IMG/VR virus record: IMGVR_UViG_3300021225_000334
Location: 19,608-46,536 of that record
Direction: 5' to 3' (one strand)
Source of the DNA: a virus
Length of the DNA: 26,929 nt
Position 1 is the first letter of the stretch; every line of letters starts with the position of its first letter. Position numbers and translations under genes: made by a program. This document shows, in pieces, positions 15,778 to 23,791 of this stretch. Below the pieces are notes generated by a model that made no database searches, was not told the DNA's origin, and saw only the letters and a list, made by a program, of their open reading frames with translations.

Positions 15778-16992
15778 ATGAAAGAAAAAATTAAAGTTTT
15801 AGTCATACCTTCTGACACAACAGGTGTTGGTAGATTTAGGTCAATTACACCACACACTCATTTACAATCAAAATATGGTGAAGATTTTCATGTTGATATT
15901 GAATTTAATCCTGATTTAAATGATTTGAATTATTTTAAAAATTATCAAATTGTTCATTTCCATCGTTCATTAGGACAAAATATGGATTTATCTGTACAAG
16001 TTGTACCAATTTTAAACTCAATGGGTATAATAACAATTTGTGATTTAGATGATTATTGGTTACCAGGTAAAGAACATCCACTTCACCAATTAATTTTACA
16101 AGAAAAAATTCATGAAAAAATTATTGCAAATTTAAAAGTTGCAAAATATGTGACAACTACAACTGAATTGTTTGCCGATGAAATTAGAAAATATAATAAA
16201 AATGTTATTATATTCCCAAACGCAATTGACCAAAACGAAGCTCAATTTAAAGAACCTACAGAAGAATCTGATTTAGTTAGAGTTGGATGGTTAGGTGGTT
16301 CGTCACACTTACATGATTTAATGTTACTTGATGGCATGGTATCAAAATTATCAGATATACAAGATAAATTACAATATGTTGTTTGTGGATTTGATACTCG
16401 TGGTATGATGACTGAGATTAATCAAGCAACAGGAGAACAAACAAGAAGACCAATCAAACCACACGAAACAGTATGGTATGACTACGAAAAGATTTTTACA
16501 AATAACTATTCAATTATCCCAACAGATTATAAAAATCATTTAGAACTTTTTGTTGAAACTCCATTTGAAAATGAAAAGAATTTACCATATAGAAGAGTAT
16601 GGACAAAACCTGTAACATCTTACGCTCGTAATTACTCTAAATTTGATATATCTTTGGCACCAATTAAACAACACATGTTTAACAAAGTAAAATCACAACT
16701 TAAAGTTATTGAAGCAGGTTTTTATAAAAAAGCGTTAATTGCCTCAAATTATGGACCTTACACAATTGATTTAAAACACTCAATGAAAAATGGTGAGTTT
16801 ACTGATGGAAATGCTCTTTTAGTAGATGATGTAAGAAATCATAGTGATTGGGCAAAATATGTTAAAAAATTAGTTCAAAACCCAAACATGAGAATTGATA
16901 TGGGTGAAAGATTATATGAATACGTTTCACAACGTTATAGTTTAGATATAGTAACAAAAACAAGAGCAGAATTTTATAAATCAATTGTATGA
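15778..16992 (+). CDS. GT-B fold glycosyltransferase (family 4-like)
   Basis: 404 residues. The N-terminal domain begins IKVLVIPSDTTGVGRFRS, has a VHFHRS strand and ICDLDDYW; the second domain starts near RVGWLGGSSHLHDL and ends with FDISLAPIKQHMFNKVKSQL followed by KVIEAGFYKKALIASNYGPY. The latter is the nucleotide-sugar site of GT4-type enzymes, with the conserved Glu in KVIEAG. It should move a sugar from a nucleotide donor onto a glycan. Donor and acceptor cannot be read from the sequence. It is the first gene after the terminator, and its stop overlaps the ATG of the exonuclease gene by four bases. Confidence 0.88.
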   Translation: MKEKIKVLVIPSDTTGVGRFRSITPHTHLQSKYGEDFHVDIEFNPDLNDLNYFKNYQIVHFHRSLGQNMDLSVQVVPILNSMGIITICDLDDYWLPGKEHPLHQLILQEKIHEKIIANLKVAKYVTTTTELFADEIRKYNKNVIIFPNAIDQNEAQFKEPTEESDLVRVGWLGGSSHLHDLMLLDGMVSKLSDIQDKLQYVVCGFDTRGMMTEINQATGEQTRRPIKPHETVWYDYEKIFTNNYSIIPTDYKNHLELFVETPFENEKNLPYRRVWTKPVTSYARNYSKFDISLAPIKQHMFNKVKSQLKVIEAGFYKKALIASNYGPYTIDLKHSMKNGEFTDGNALLVDDVRNHSDWAKYVKKLVQNPNMRIDMGERLYEYVSQRYSLDIVTKTRAEFYKSIV

Positions 16993-17687
16993 TAAAACAC
17001 CCATTACACAAAATTTTATTTATTGACATTGAAACCGTAGGGGTTTCAAGTAATTACGAAAATTTTAAAAAGGATTATCCCGAACTTCATTACCAATTTA
17101 TTAATTATATAGATTGGTTTCAAAAAAGGTTTCCTGAAGACTCAGGAAAAAGTTTAGATGAAATCTTTGTTAATAGGGCCGCTCTTGTACCTGAATTTTC
17201 TAAAATTGTTTGTGTATCAGTAGGTTTCGTTGACCCAAAAGGAGATATTAAAAAACAAAGTTTTTTTAACTCAGATGAAAAACAATTACTTAAAGACGCT
17301 AACACATTACTAAATCGTGTGGATAAATTAGGGTTTATCCTTTGTGGACATAACCTTAAAAACTTTGACATTCCCGTATTGGCTAAAAGGATGTTAGTAA
17401 ATGGTATTTTACCATCATCTATCTTACCATCTTATGATACTAAACCATGGGAAATTAAAGCCATTGATACTAAAGAAATTTGGCAATATGGACAATTTGG
17501 TGCTATCAGTTCATTAGAATTGATGTGTGTATCTCTTGGTATTGAAAGTCCTAAAAATATGGAGGTAACAGGTAATAAAGTACATCAGGCATTTTGGTTG
17601 GAAAACAAATACCAAGAAATACAAGATTATTGTGAGAAAGATGTTGAGGTTTTAATAAAAGTTTTAATTAAATTAACTAATTTATGA
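16989..17687 (+). CDS. DEDD-type 3'-5' exonuclease (PolB-like proofreading fold)
   Basis: 232 residues. It has FIDIETVG (Asp13, Glu15), CGHNLKNFDIPVL (Asp127) and YCEKDVEVL (Tyr214, Asp218): the full DEDDy set. It fits the predicted 3'-5' exonuclease family related to the family B polymerase proofreading domain (Pfam DNA_pol_B_exo2). It should trim 3' DNA ends with two metal ions. The polymerase in this window already has its own exonuclease domain, so this would be a second, separate activity for repair, recombination or nucleotide recycling. It lies between a glycosyltransferase and the dUTPase with four-base overlaps on both sides. Confidence 0.9.
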   Translation: MIKHPLHKILFIDIETVGVSSNYENFKKDYPELHYQFINYIDWFQKRFPEDSGKSLDEIFVNRAALVPEFSKIVCVSVGFVDPKGDIKKQSFFNSDEKQLLKDANTLLNRVDKLGFILCGHNLKNFDIPVLAKRMLVNGILPSSILPSYDTKPWEIKAIDTKEIWQYGQFGAISSLELMCVSLGIESPKNMEVTGNKVHQAFWLENKYQEIQDYCEKDVEVLIKVLIKLTNL

Positions 17688-18268
17688 GTGAAAAATTTGA
17701 TTTAATAAAAGAATTAAATGAATTACGAGAGCTTGTTGATAAAGCATATTCTGACCAAGAACAAGAATTAAGTGATGAATTAGGATTTGATTTATCTGAA
17801 TTTAACGATGCTAATCAGTTTGTTGGAGATGGTAAATTAACAATAAATTTTGTCTCAACAAATAAAAAAGAATTAGGTTACGCTTATGAATCAGATAGTG
17901 GGTTTGATTTATACGCAAACGAAGAGGTTACAATACCATCCTTTGGTAGAGCATTAATTCCTACAGGTATATCTGTAGATTTACCACAGGATTTTGAAAT
18001 CCAAGTTAGGTCAAAAAGTGGTTTAGCGATTAATCAGGGATTAATGGTTTTAAATTCACCTGGTACAGTAGATGAAGGATATACAGGTGAAATTAAAGTA
18101 ATCATTTTTAACACAAATAATCATGAATTTGTAATAACAAAAGGTATGAAAGTAGCACAAGCAGTCGTATCAAGATGTATTACAGGTAGATGGGTTAAGT
18201 TAAATAAGGTTGATAAAATAGAAGATAAAGATAGAGGTAATAAAGGTTTTGGAAGTACAGGAATATGA
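17684..18268 (+). CDS. dut: dUTP diphosphatase (trimeric dUTPase)
   Basis: 194 residues. All five dUTPase motifs are present in order: SDSGFDLYA (71-79), RSKSGLA (109-115), GTVDEGYTGEIKV (127-139, catalytic Asp130 and base-stacking Tyr133), GMKVAQAVV (154-162) and RGNKGFGSTG (184-193). It hydrolyses dUTP to dUMP, keeping uracil out of phage DNA and feeding dTMP synthesis. The homotrimer shares active sites. About 50 residues at the N-terminus (acidic, helical, rich in Glu and Leu) precede the usual start and are unusual for the family. Coupled by four-base overlaps to the exonuclease and the next glycosyltransferase. Confidence 0.96.
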   Translation: MSEKFDLIKELNELRELVDKAYSDQEQELSDELGFDLSEFNDANQFVGDGKLTINFVSTNKKELGYAYESDSGFDLYANEEVTIPSFGRALIPTGISVDLPQDFEIQVRSKSGLAINQGLMVLNSPGTVDEGYTGEIKVIIFNTNNHEFVITKGMKVAQAVVSRCITGRWVKLNKVDKIEDKDRGNKGFGSTGI

Positions 18269-20286
18269 TAACAATAGGATATAGTACAAGAAATTCAAAT
18301 ACAGAGTTTAAAGAATATTTAAAAAAATCTTGTGGACACCCAAAAACAGAAATTATTGAAAAAGTTACAAATGGTGAAAAAAATTTATCACAAGTTTACA
18401 ATGAAATAATTTCAGAATCTACAAATGATATTGTAGTTCTTTGTCATGATGACATATATTTTGATACAAAAAATTGGGGTCAAAAATTAGAAAAACTTTT
18501 TGATAAAAATGAAGAGTTTTCAATTATAGGTATTGCAGGAACTACTGAAATGCCTAAAAGTGGTATGTGGTGGGAAGATAGAAGTAAAATGTGTGGAATA
18601 GTAAATCACGAACATAACGGAAAAAAATGGGAGTCAAGATACTCTGATTCTTTACAAAATTCAATTAAGGAGGTTGTTGTTGTTGATGGTTTATTTATTG
18701 CAATTAATAAAAATAAAATTAAACATACTTTTGATGAAACTGTTGACGGATTTCACATGTATGATATAAATTTTTGTTTTAAAAATTACTTAGAGAATGT
18801 TAAAATTGGTGTAACAACAAGTATTAGGGTTACCCATAAATCAATTGGTCAGACTAGTAATACATGGGAAAAAAATAGAGTTTTGTTTTCCAAAAAATAT
18901 AAATCAAATTTACCAACAAAAATTAAATTACCTAATTTAAAAGACTCAACAATTTTAGTTTTTACAGATAATCAATCAACTGATAGTTTTGTATATGATT
19001 TTTCAAACCAATTAAATAAAATTTCAAATATTTCGGTACTTTCAGTTAATAAAAATGTAAATGTATTAAATCATTTAAAATTAAATAAAATTAATTTTAT
19101 TGATATCCAATCAACACCAGGATATAAAGTTGGTGATGGTAAATGGTATATTAACACACCTAACGGACCAGAATTAACACAACCAAATAATTACTATAAA
19201 ATTTCAGAACCAAAAATTGATTTAATAATATTTGATGACACTAAATTTTCTTCAATATTAAATAATCTTTATCCAAACGTTAATAAAGTTTTGTTATTAG
19301 ATAATATCAATAATTTTAATAGTGAAATTATTGATATTAAAACTGTCAGAAAAATTTTATTTTCAAATACAGATGTTAAAATAAATTTAGTTTCAACAAA
19401 TAATTTTCCTACTGAAAAAATAGATGTTTTTGAAAATTATAACACTATTGAAAATTTATTTTTAGATATTTTAAATTCGTATGAAGAAAATAACGGACCA
19501 AAAAAAATAAAAATTATAACAGGATTTTCAGATAAAGGAGGTTCAACAACATCTTTTGTTAATTTAACTAATGAGTTTAATAAACTTGGTTATGATTGCA
19601 CATTATATGGACCTCATAATTGGCATTTAGATAAATGTAAGTCAAAATTAAGTAGTGAACTAGTTATTAACAAAGAAGATATTTTAATATCTCATTTTGT
19701 TGATTTAGGACAAAGACCAATTGCGGATAAAGTAATTTTATCTTGTCATGAAAAAAATTTATATGAGGTATCAACTAAAAGACAGTTTTGGGATACCGCA
19801 GTTTTTTTAAATGATACACACAGAAATTACCATTCGGGTTATACTGGTGATTTTAAAATAATACCAAATTTAAAAGCAAATTTATCTAAAATTGATAAAA
19901 CTGATAAAAATTTAATTGCTGGTATTATTGGGTCAATTGACGAAAACAAACAAACACATATATCAATTAATAGAGCGTTAGAAGATGGATGTGAAAAAAT
20001 ATATGTGTTTGGTAGTATAAATGACTCAAATTATTATAGTAATTTTGTTCGTCCATTATTGTCTGATAATGTAATACATAAAGGACATATGGAAAATAAA
20101 CAAGAGATGTATAATATGATAGGTAGAGTTTATCAATCATCAATTAGTGAATGTGCATCTTTAGTTAAAGACGAATGTTATCAAACAGGAACTGAGTTTT
20201 TTGGGAATGATGCAACTAAAAATGAAGTTTCAGTCTTAGAAAATTCTGATGTAATGAATAAATGGATTGAATTATTAGAAATATAA
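18265..20286 (+). CDS. Two-domain glycosyltransferase (GT2-like plus GT-B-like)
   Basis: 673 residues. Residues 1-225 form a GT-A type domain: MITIGYSTRNSN, NEIISESTNDIVVLCHDDIY (the DD pair as metal site), GIAGTTEMPKSGMWWEDRSK, VVVDGLFIAINK and FDETVDGFHMYDINFC. Residues about 230-410 are a weaker Asn/Ile-rich region. From about 415 a GT-B-like domain starts (IKIITGFSDKGGSTTSFVNL) with LISHFVDLG, IAGIIGSIDENKQTHISI and a C-terminal SISECASLVKDECYQTGTEF as nucleotide-sugar site. One protein would thus transfer two sugars in sequence. The gene is very AT-rich. Its TAA is part of TATAAATA (20282-20289), a late-promoter-like element for the next gene. Confidence 0.85.
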   Translation: MITIGYSTRNSNTEFKEYLKKSCGHPKTEIIEKVTNGEKNLSQVYNEIISESTNDIVVLCHDDIYFDTKNWGQKLEKLFDKNEEFSIIGIAGTTEMPKSGMWWEDRSKMCGIVNHEHNGKKWESRYSDSLQNSIKEVVVVDGLFIAINKNKIKHTFDETVDGFHMYDINFCFKNYLENVKIGVTTSIRVTHKSIGQTSNTWEKNRVLFSKKYKSNLPTKIKLPNLKDSTILVFTDNQSTDSFVYDFSNQLNKISNISVLSVNKNVNVLNHLKLNKINFIDIQSTPGYKVGDGKWYINTPNGPELTQPNNYYKISEPKIDLIIFDDTKFSSILNNLYPNVNKVLLLDNINNFNSEIIDIKTVRKILFSNTDVKINLVSTNNFPTEKIDVFENYNTIENLFLDILNSYEENNGPKKIKIITGFSDKGGSTTSFVNLTNEFNKLGYDCTLYGPHNWHLDKCKSKLSSELVINKEDILISHFVDLGQRPIADKVILSCHEKNLYEVSTKRQFWDTAVFLNDTHRNYHSGYTGDFKIIPNLKANLSKIDKTDKNLIAGIIGSIDENKQTHISINRALEDGCEKIYVFGSINDSNYYSNFVRPLLSDNVIHKGHMENKQEMYNMIGRVYQSSISECASLVKDECYQTGTEFFGNDATKNEVSVLENSDVMNKWIELLEI

Positions 20287-20289
20287 ATA
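20282..20289 (+). promoter_or_regulatory. T4-type late promoter motif TATAAATA
   Basis: TATAAATA, the exact T4 late consensus, overlaps the stop codon of the previous gene and ends 13 bases before ATG 20303. It is the only place in the sugar cluster where I see it in sense orientation just upstream of a gene. By itself weak, because of the AT content. Confidence 0.35.
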
Positions 20290-20302
20290 CATATTTTAAA
20301 CA

Positions 20303-21001
20303 ATGATTATAGGTAATGGTTCAATTGCAAATATTTTTAAATCGGAATTTGAAAAAGACGATTCAATAATTATTTTTGCATCAGGAGTTTCAAATTCAAG
20401 TGAAAATAGACAAAGTGAATATCTGAGAGAAACAAAATTACTTACAGAAACGTTATTAAAGTTTTCAGAAAAAAAAATAATTTATTTTAGTAGTGTATAT
20501 TCAAAACACGTAAACTCTGATTATTTTAATCATAAAGAATCAATGGAAAATTTAATTCTTGGGAAATCTAAGAATTTTATAATAATTAGATTACCTCAAA
20601 TAATTAGTAATAGTGGTAATCAAAATAATTTAGTAAATTTTTTAGTTGATTCAATAAAAAATAATCGTAATATAAAAATACAAAAAAATGTTTATAGGGC
20701 AATTATTGATATTGATGATGTAAAAAAAGTAACATTAGAGATTATTAAAAATTTTAAAAATAAAGTTTTTAACTTTTCTAAAGTTGAAAGAATTTCAGTT
20801 ATTGATTTATGTGAAATGATTTTTGATATTTTAAATCATAGAGTTAATATAATTGAAGTATCTCCAAAATTTGAAACTCCTAATTTAGGAAATAGTCCTG
20901 AAATAGATTATATTTTAGAAAATTTAATAGACAAAGAAAATTATACAAATAAAATTTTAAAAAAATATTTAATCAATGGTAATTCTAACAGGATTTTATA
21001 A
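20303..21001 (+). CDS. SDR-type sugar-nucleotide epimerase/reductase
   Basis: 232 residues. It begins with a short glycine motif (MIIGNGSIANIF) and has the SDR active site: Ser63/Ser64 (IYFSSVYSK) and Tyr74-x3-Lys78 (DYFNHK). FIIIRLPQIIS and RAIIDIDDVKKVTLEII follow the usual order of extended SDR sugar enzymes (epimerase/dehydratase or RmlD type). It is shorter than the usual 300 residues, with little of the substrate-binding C-terminal domain. It probably acts on a deoxysugar nucleotide in the glycan pathway, but substrate and product cannot be told. Its end overlaps the next gene by 26 bases. Confidence 0.8.
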   Translation: MIIGNGSIANIFKSEFEKDDSIIIFASGVSNSSENRQSEYLRETKLLTETLLKFSEKKIIYFSSVYSKHVNSDYFNHKESMENLILGKSKNFIIIRLPQIISNSGNQNNLVNFLVDSIKNNRNIKIQKNVYRAIIDIDDVKKVTLEIIKNFKNKVFNFSKVERISVIDLCEMIFDILNHRVNIIEVSPKFETPNLGNSPEIDYILENLIDKENYTNKILKKYLINGNSNRIL

Positions 21002-21698
21002 TGCCGAAAATTATATTGAAAGAAGTATTCTTTCAATAATGGGTCAAACATATAAAGATTTTACATGTTATATCACACATGATATGTCTACAGACAATTC
21101 TGTTCAAAAAATCAAAGATTTAATTAAAGATGATAGTAGATTCATCTTAATTGATGAATATGATAAAAAATTATATCAAGCCGGTAATTTTGATAGAACA
21201 ATTAGAAATAATCCAAACATTTCAGATGATGAATTATTAATTGAAGTTGATGGGGATGATTGGCTTCCTGATTCAAAAGTTTTTGAAAGAATTAATAACG
21301 TGTATAAAGACCCAAATGTTTGGATTGCTAATGGTAGTTTTAAATACTCAAATGGTACACCAGGATTTTCAAGTCCACAAACAAATTTTGATAATTTAAG
21401 AAAAAATAGATTTACGGCATCTCATATTAGAACATGGAGAGCATTTTTATGGAGAAATATTAAAGAAGAAGATTTACGTGATGAAAATGGAAACTATTGG
21501 CAATGGAGTGGTGATTTATGTTTTATGTACCCCATGTTAGAAATGTCAGGACCTGAACATTACAGATTTATGCCAGAAATTAATTATGTATACAATGGGG
21601 ATAATCCAATTAATGAACATAAAGTAGATATGACTATGGTTAATGACCACGCTATAAAAATTAGAAATAAAACACCTTATCAAAAATTAATTAAATAA
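20976..21698 (+). CDS. Family 2-like glycosyltransferase
   Basis: 240 residues: MVILTGFYNAENYIERSILS, IMGQTYKDF, DMSTDNSV and a DGDDW metal motif (residues about 91-95) are the GT-A, family 2 signature. Later WRAFLWRNI and WQWSGDLCFMYPMLEMSG form an acceptor region seen in phage and cyanobacterial homologues. The enzyme should invert the donor configuration. The ATG chosen gives the usual short start before the first strand, and explains the 26-base overlap with the SDR gene. The stop and the fucosyltransferase start share one base (TAATG). Confidence 0.9.
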   Translation: MVILTGFYNAENYIERSILSIMGQTYKDFTCYITHDMSTDNSVQKIKDLIKDDSRFILIDEYDKKLYQAGNFDRTIRNNPNISDDELLIEVDGDDWLPDSKVFERINNVYKDPNVWIANGSFKYSNGTPGFSSPQTNFDNLRKNRFTASHIRTWRAFLWRNIKEEDLRDENGNYWQWSGDLCFMYPMLEMSGPEHYRFMPEINYVYNGDNPINEHKVDMTMVNDHAIKIRNKTPYQKLIK

Positions 21699-22462
21699 TG
21701 ATATCTGTAAGATTACAAGGAGGATTAGGTAATCAAATGTTTCAAATTGCATCTGCAGTCTCATTAGCAATATCTAATAATGACACATATTCTTTTAATT
21801 TTGATGATTGTTTTACCCCAAATCAAGGTAATAAATCATCCAAATATGTAGATAACATATTTAAAAATATCCCAAGTTATAATAATTACACTTTTGATAA
21901 AATTTATAACGAACCTAAATTTTCATTTTCTGAAATACCATATGAAAAAAATTTATTATTAAATGGTTATTTTCAGAGTGAAAAATATTTTAAAAAAAAT
22001 TCTAGTGACATCAAAAAATTATTTACACTAAATAATGATGATATTAAACATATATCTATGAAATACGATGTTAAAAATTTAACATGTGTTCATATTAGAA
22101 GAGGTGATTATTTAAAATATAAAGATTTTCATTTTACGTGTGACATTGATTATTATCAAAAAGCAATTGAATTAATTAATGATACTAAATTTATATTTGT
22201 GTCAGATGACATGGACTGGGTTAAATCTAATTTTAAATCAGACAATTTTTTATATTCAGAGTTTGATGATGAAATTTTAGATTTTACATTAATTACGATG
22301 TGTAAAAATGTTATAATGTCTAATAGTTCATTTAGTTGGTGGGGGTCATATCTCAATAATAATAACGGTAAAATAATTGCACCAAAAAGATGGTTTGGTC
22401 TAACAGGTCATAAAGATACCCAAGATATTATACCTAATAATTGGATTTTAATTGATAATTGA
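21698..22462 (+). CDS. Alpha-1,2-fucosyltransferase-like (GT11)
   Basis: 254 residues with the GT11 signature: VRLQGGLGNQMFQIASA at the N-terminus, LLNGYFQSEKYF, VHIRRGDYLKY (HxRRGD, 132-137, GDP-sugar binding) and SNSSFSWWGSYLN (about 208-220). These enzymes move L-fucose from GDP-fucose to galactose in an alpha-1,2 link; human, Helicobacter and O-antigen enzymes share the fold. The host or a gene outside the window must supply GDP-fucose. At about 250 residues it is slightly shorter than usual (280-300). Linkage and acceptor are inferred from the family. Confidence 0.92.
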   Translation: MISVRLQGGLGNQMFQIASAVSLAISNNDTYSFNFDDCFTPNQGNKSSKYVDNIFKNIPSYNNYTFDKIYNEPKFSFSEIPYEKNLLLNGYFQSEKYFKKNSSDIKKLFTLNNDDIKHISMKYDVKNLTCVHIRRGDYLKYKDFHFTCDIDYYQKAIELINDTKFIFVSDDMDWVKSNFKSDNFLYSEFDDEILDFTLITMCKNVIMSNSSFSWWGSYLNNNNGKIIAPKRWFGLTGHKDTQDIIPNNWILIDN

Positions 22463-22471
22463 AAATAGATT

Positions 22472-22482
22472 TATTATACTTC
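22472..22482 (+). promoter_or_regulatory. Candidate -10-like element TATTATACTTC
   Basis: TATTATACTTC lies four bases before ATG 22487 in a 24-base gap, one of the few gaps in the sugar cluster. It resembles TATTATAGTTG at 2565 and 15734. A minor internal promoter is possible. Confidence 0.25.
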
Positions 22483-22486
22483 TTAC

Positions 22487-23791
22487 ATGTCAAATCAATT
22501 AGAAATATTATTAGACGGTATTAAAGATTACTTGTCTGAAAACAACCCAAAATATCTTTACAACCAAAAATTTGAACCAGGAAAAAGTCAAGTTTTATAT
22601 TCAGGACCTTACTGGGACCACCAAGAAGTATTAGCAGCAATTAATACTTTAATTTCAGGTAAATGGATAGTAACAGGTGAAAATGTTTACAAATTTGAAA
22701 ATAAATTTTCAAAAATGTTTGGTGTTAAATTTTCACATATGGTAAACTCAGGTAGCTCTGCAAATTTAGTTTTAATCACCGCACTTAAAAAATATTTTGG
22801 GTGGAATGATGGTGATGAAATTATTGTATCACCTGTTGGTTTCCCTACTACAATAGCACCAATTGTTCAAAATAATATGGTACCTGTCTTTGTTGATATT
22901 GAATGGGAAACTTTAAATTTTGATATCACTAAAATTGAAGAAAAAATTACAGAAAGAACAAAAGCAATATTTGTATCCCCAGTTCTTGGTAATCCTCCGG
23001 ATATGGATTTTCTTAAATCTTTATGTGAAAAATATAATATACAATTAGTAGGTGATAGTTGTGACACTTTAGGTACCAAATGGGACGGAAAACCTATTTC
23101 AGATTACTATATTGCCTGGTCATCATCATTCTATCCAGCTCACCATATATCAACAGGTGAAGGTGGAATGTGTTGTACAAACATTGAAGACCTTAAAAAA
23201 TTATTTGTAAGTATTTCATGGTGGGGTAGAGATTGTTACTGTGTTGGTTCGGCAAATTTGTTATCTTGTGGCACATGTCAAAACCGATTTGGTAAATGGT
23301 TAGATTCTTATGATGGAATTATTGACCACAAATATGTATTCACAAATATGGGTTACAATTTAAAACCTATGGACTTACAAGGTTCTATTGGTTTAGTACA
23401 GTTATCAAAATTTGAAGAAATTGATAGAAAACGTAAAAACAGTAAAAAAAGAATTGAATCAATTTTAGTTAAATATGTTGACGGTTTGAAAGGTGTTGAA
23501 TCTTTAGAAAAATCTGACGTTTGTTGGTTTGGTACACCTTTTATATGTGACAACAAAGAAATTAAAAATAAACTAGTTTCTTTCCTTGAGGAAAACAAAA
23601 TTCAGACAAGAAATTATTTTGCAGGTAATATTCTTTTTCATCCAGGATATTCACATTTGGACTCAATTGAGTATTATCCAAATTCTAATAAAGTTTTAGA
23701 TAAAGTATTTTTTCTTGGAGCCGCACCTCATTATAATGATGATGTATTTGAATACGTTGAAAATGTTTTTAGAGAAAAATGGGAGAACTAA
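22487..23791 (+). CDS. RfbH-like sugar-nucleotide 3-dehydratase (aminotransferase fold)
   Basis: 434 residues of the DegT/DnrJ/EryC1/StrS fold. The cofactor-lysine site reads SFYPAHHISTGEGGMC, with His220 in place of Lys; this is the mark of the CDP-6-deoxyhexulose 3-dehydratase (E1, RfbH/DdhC) and of ColD, which remove the 3-hydroxyl instead of transaminating. RDCYC and SCGTC give Cys250, Cys252, Cys261 and Cys264 near the site of the [2Fe-2S] ligands of E1, so RfbH is a better match than ColD. VNSGSSANL binds the cofactor phosphate. The product would be a 3,6-dideoxyhexose precursor, as in some O-antigens. The reductase partner (E3) and the 4,6-dehydratase are not in this window. The end overlaps the next gene by 13 bases. 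Confidence 0.9.
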   Translation: MSNQLEILLDGIKDYLSENNPKYLYNQKFEPGKSQVLYSGPYWDHQEVLAAINTLISGKWIVTGENVYKFENKFSKMFGVKFSHMVNSGSSANLVLITALKKYFGWNDGDEIIVSPVGFPTTIAPIVQNNMVPVFVDIEWETLNFDITKIEEKITERTKAIFVSPVLGNPPDMDFLKSLCEKYNIQLVGDSCDTLGTKWDGKPISDYYIAWSSSFYPAHHISTGEGGMCCTNIEDLKKLFVSISWWGRDCYCVGSANLLSCGTCQNRFGKWLDSYDGIIDHKYVFTNMGYNLKPMDLQGSIGLVQLSKFEEIDRKRKNSKKRIESILVKYVDGLKGVESLEKSDVCWFGTPFICDNKEIKNKLVSFLEENKIQTRNYFAGNILFHPGYSHLDSIEYYPNSNKVLDKVFFLGAAPHYNDDVFEYVENVFREKWEN

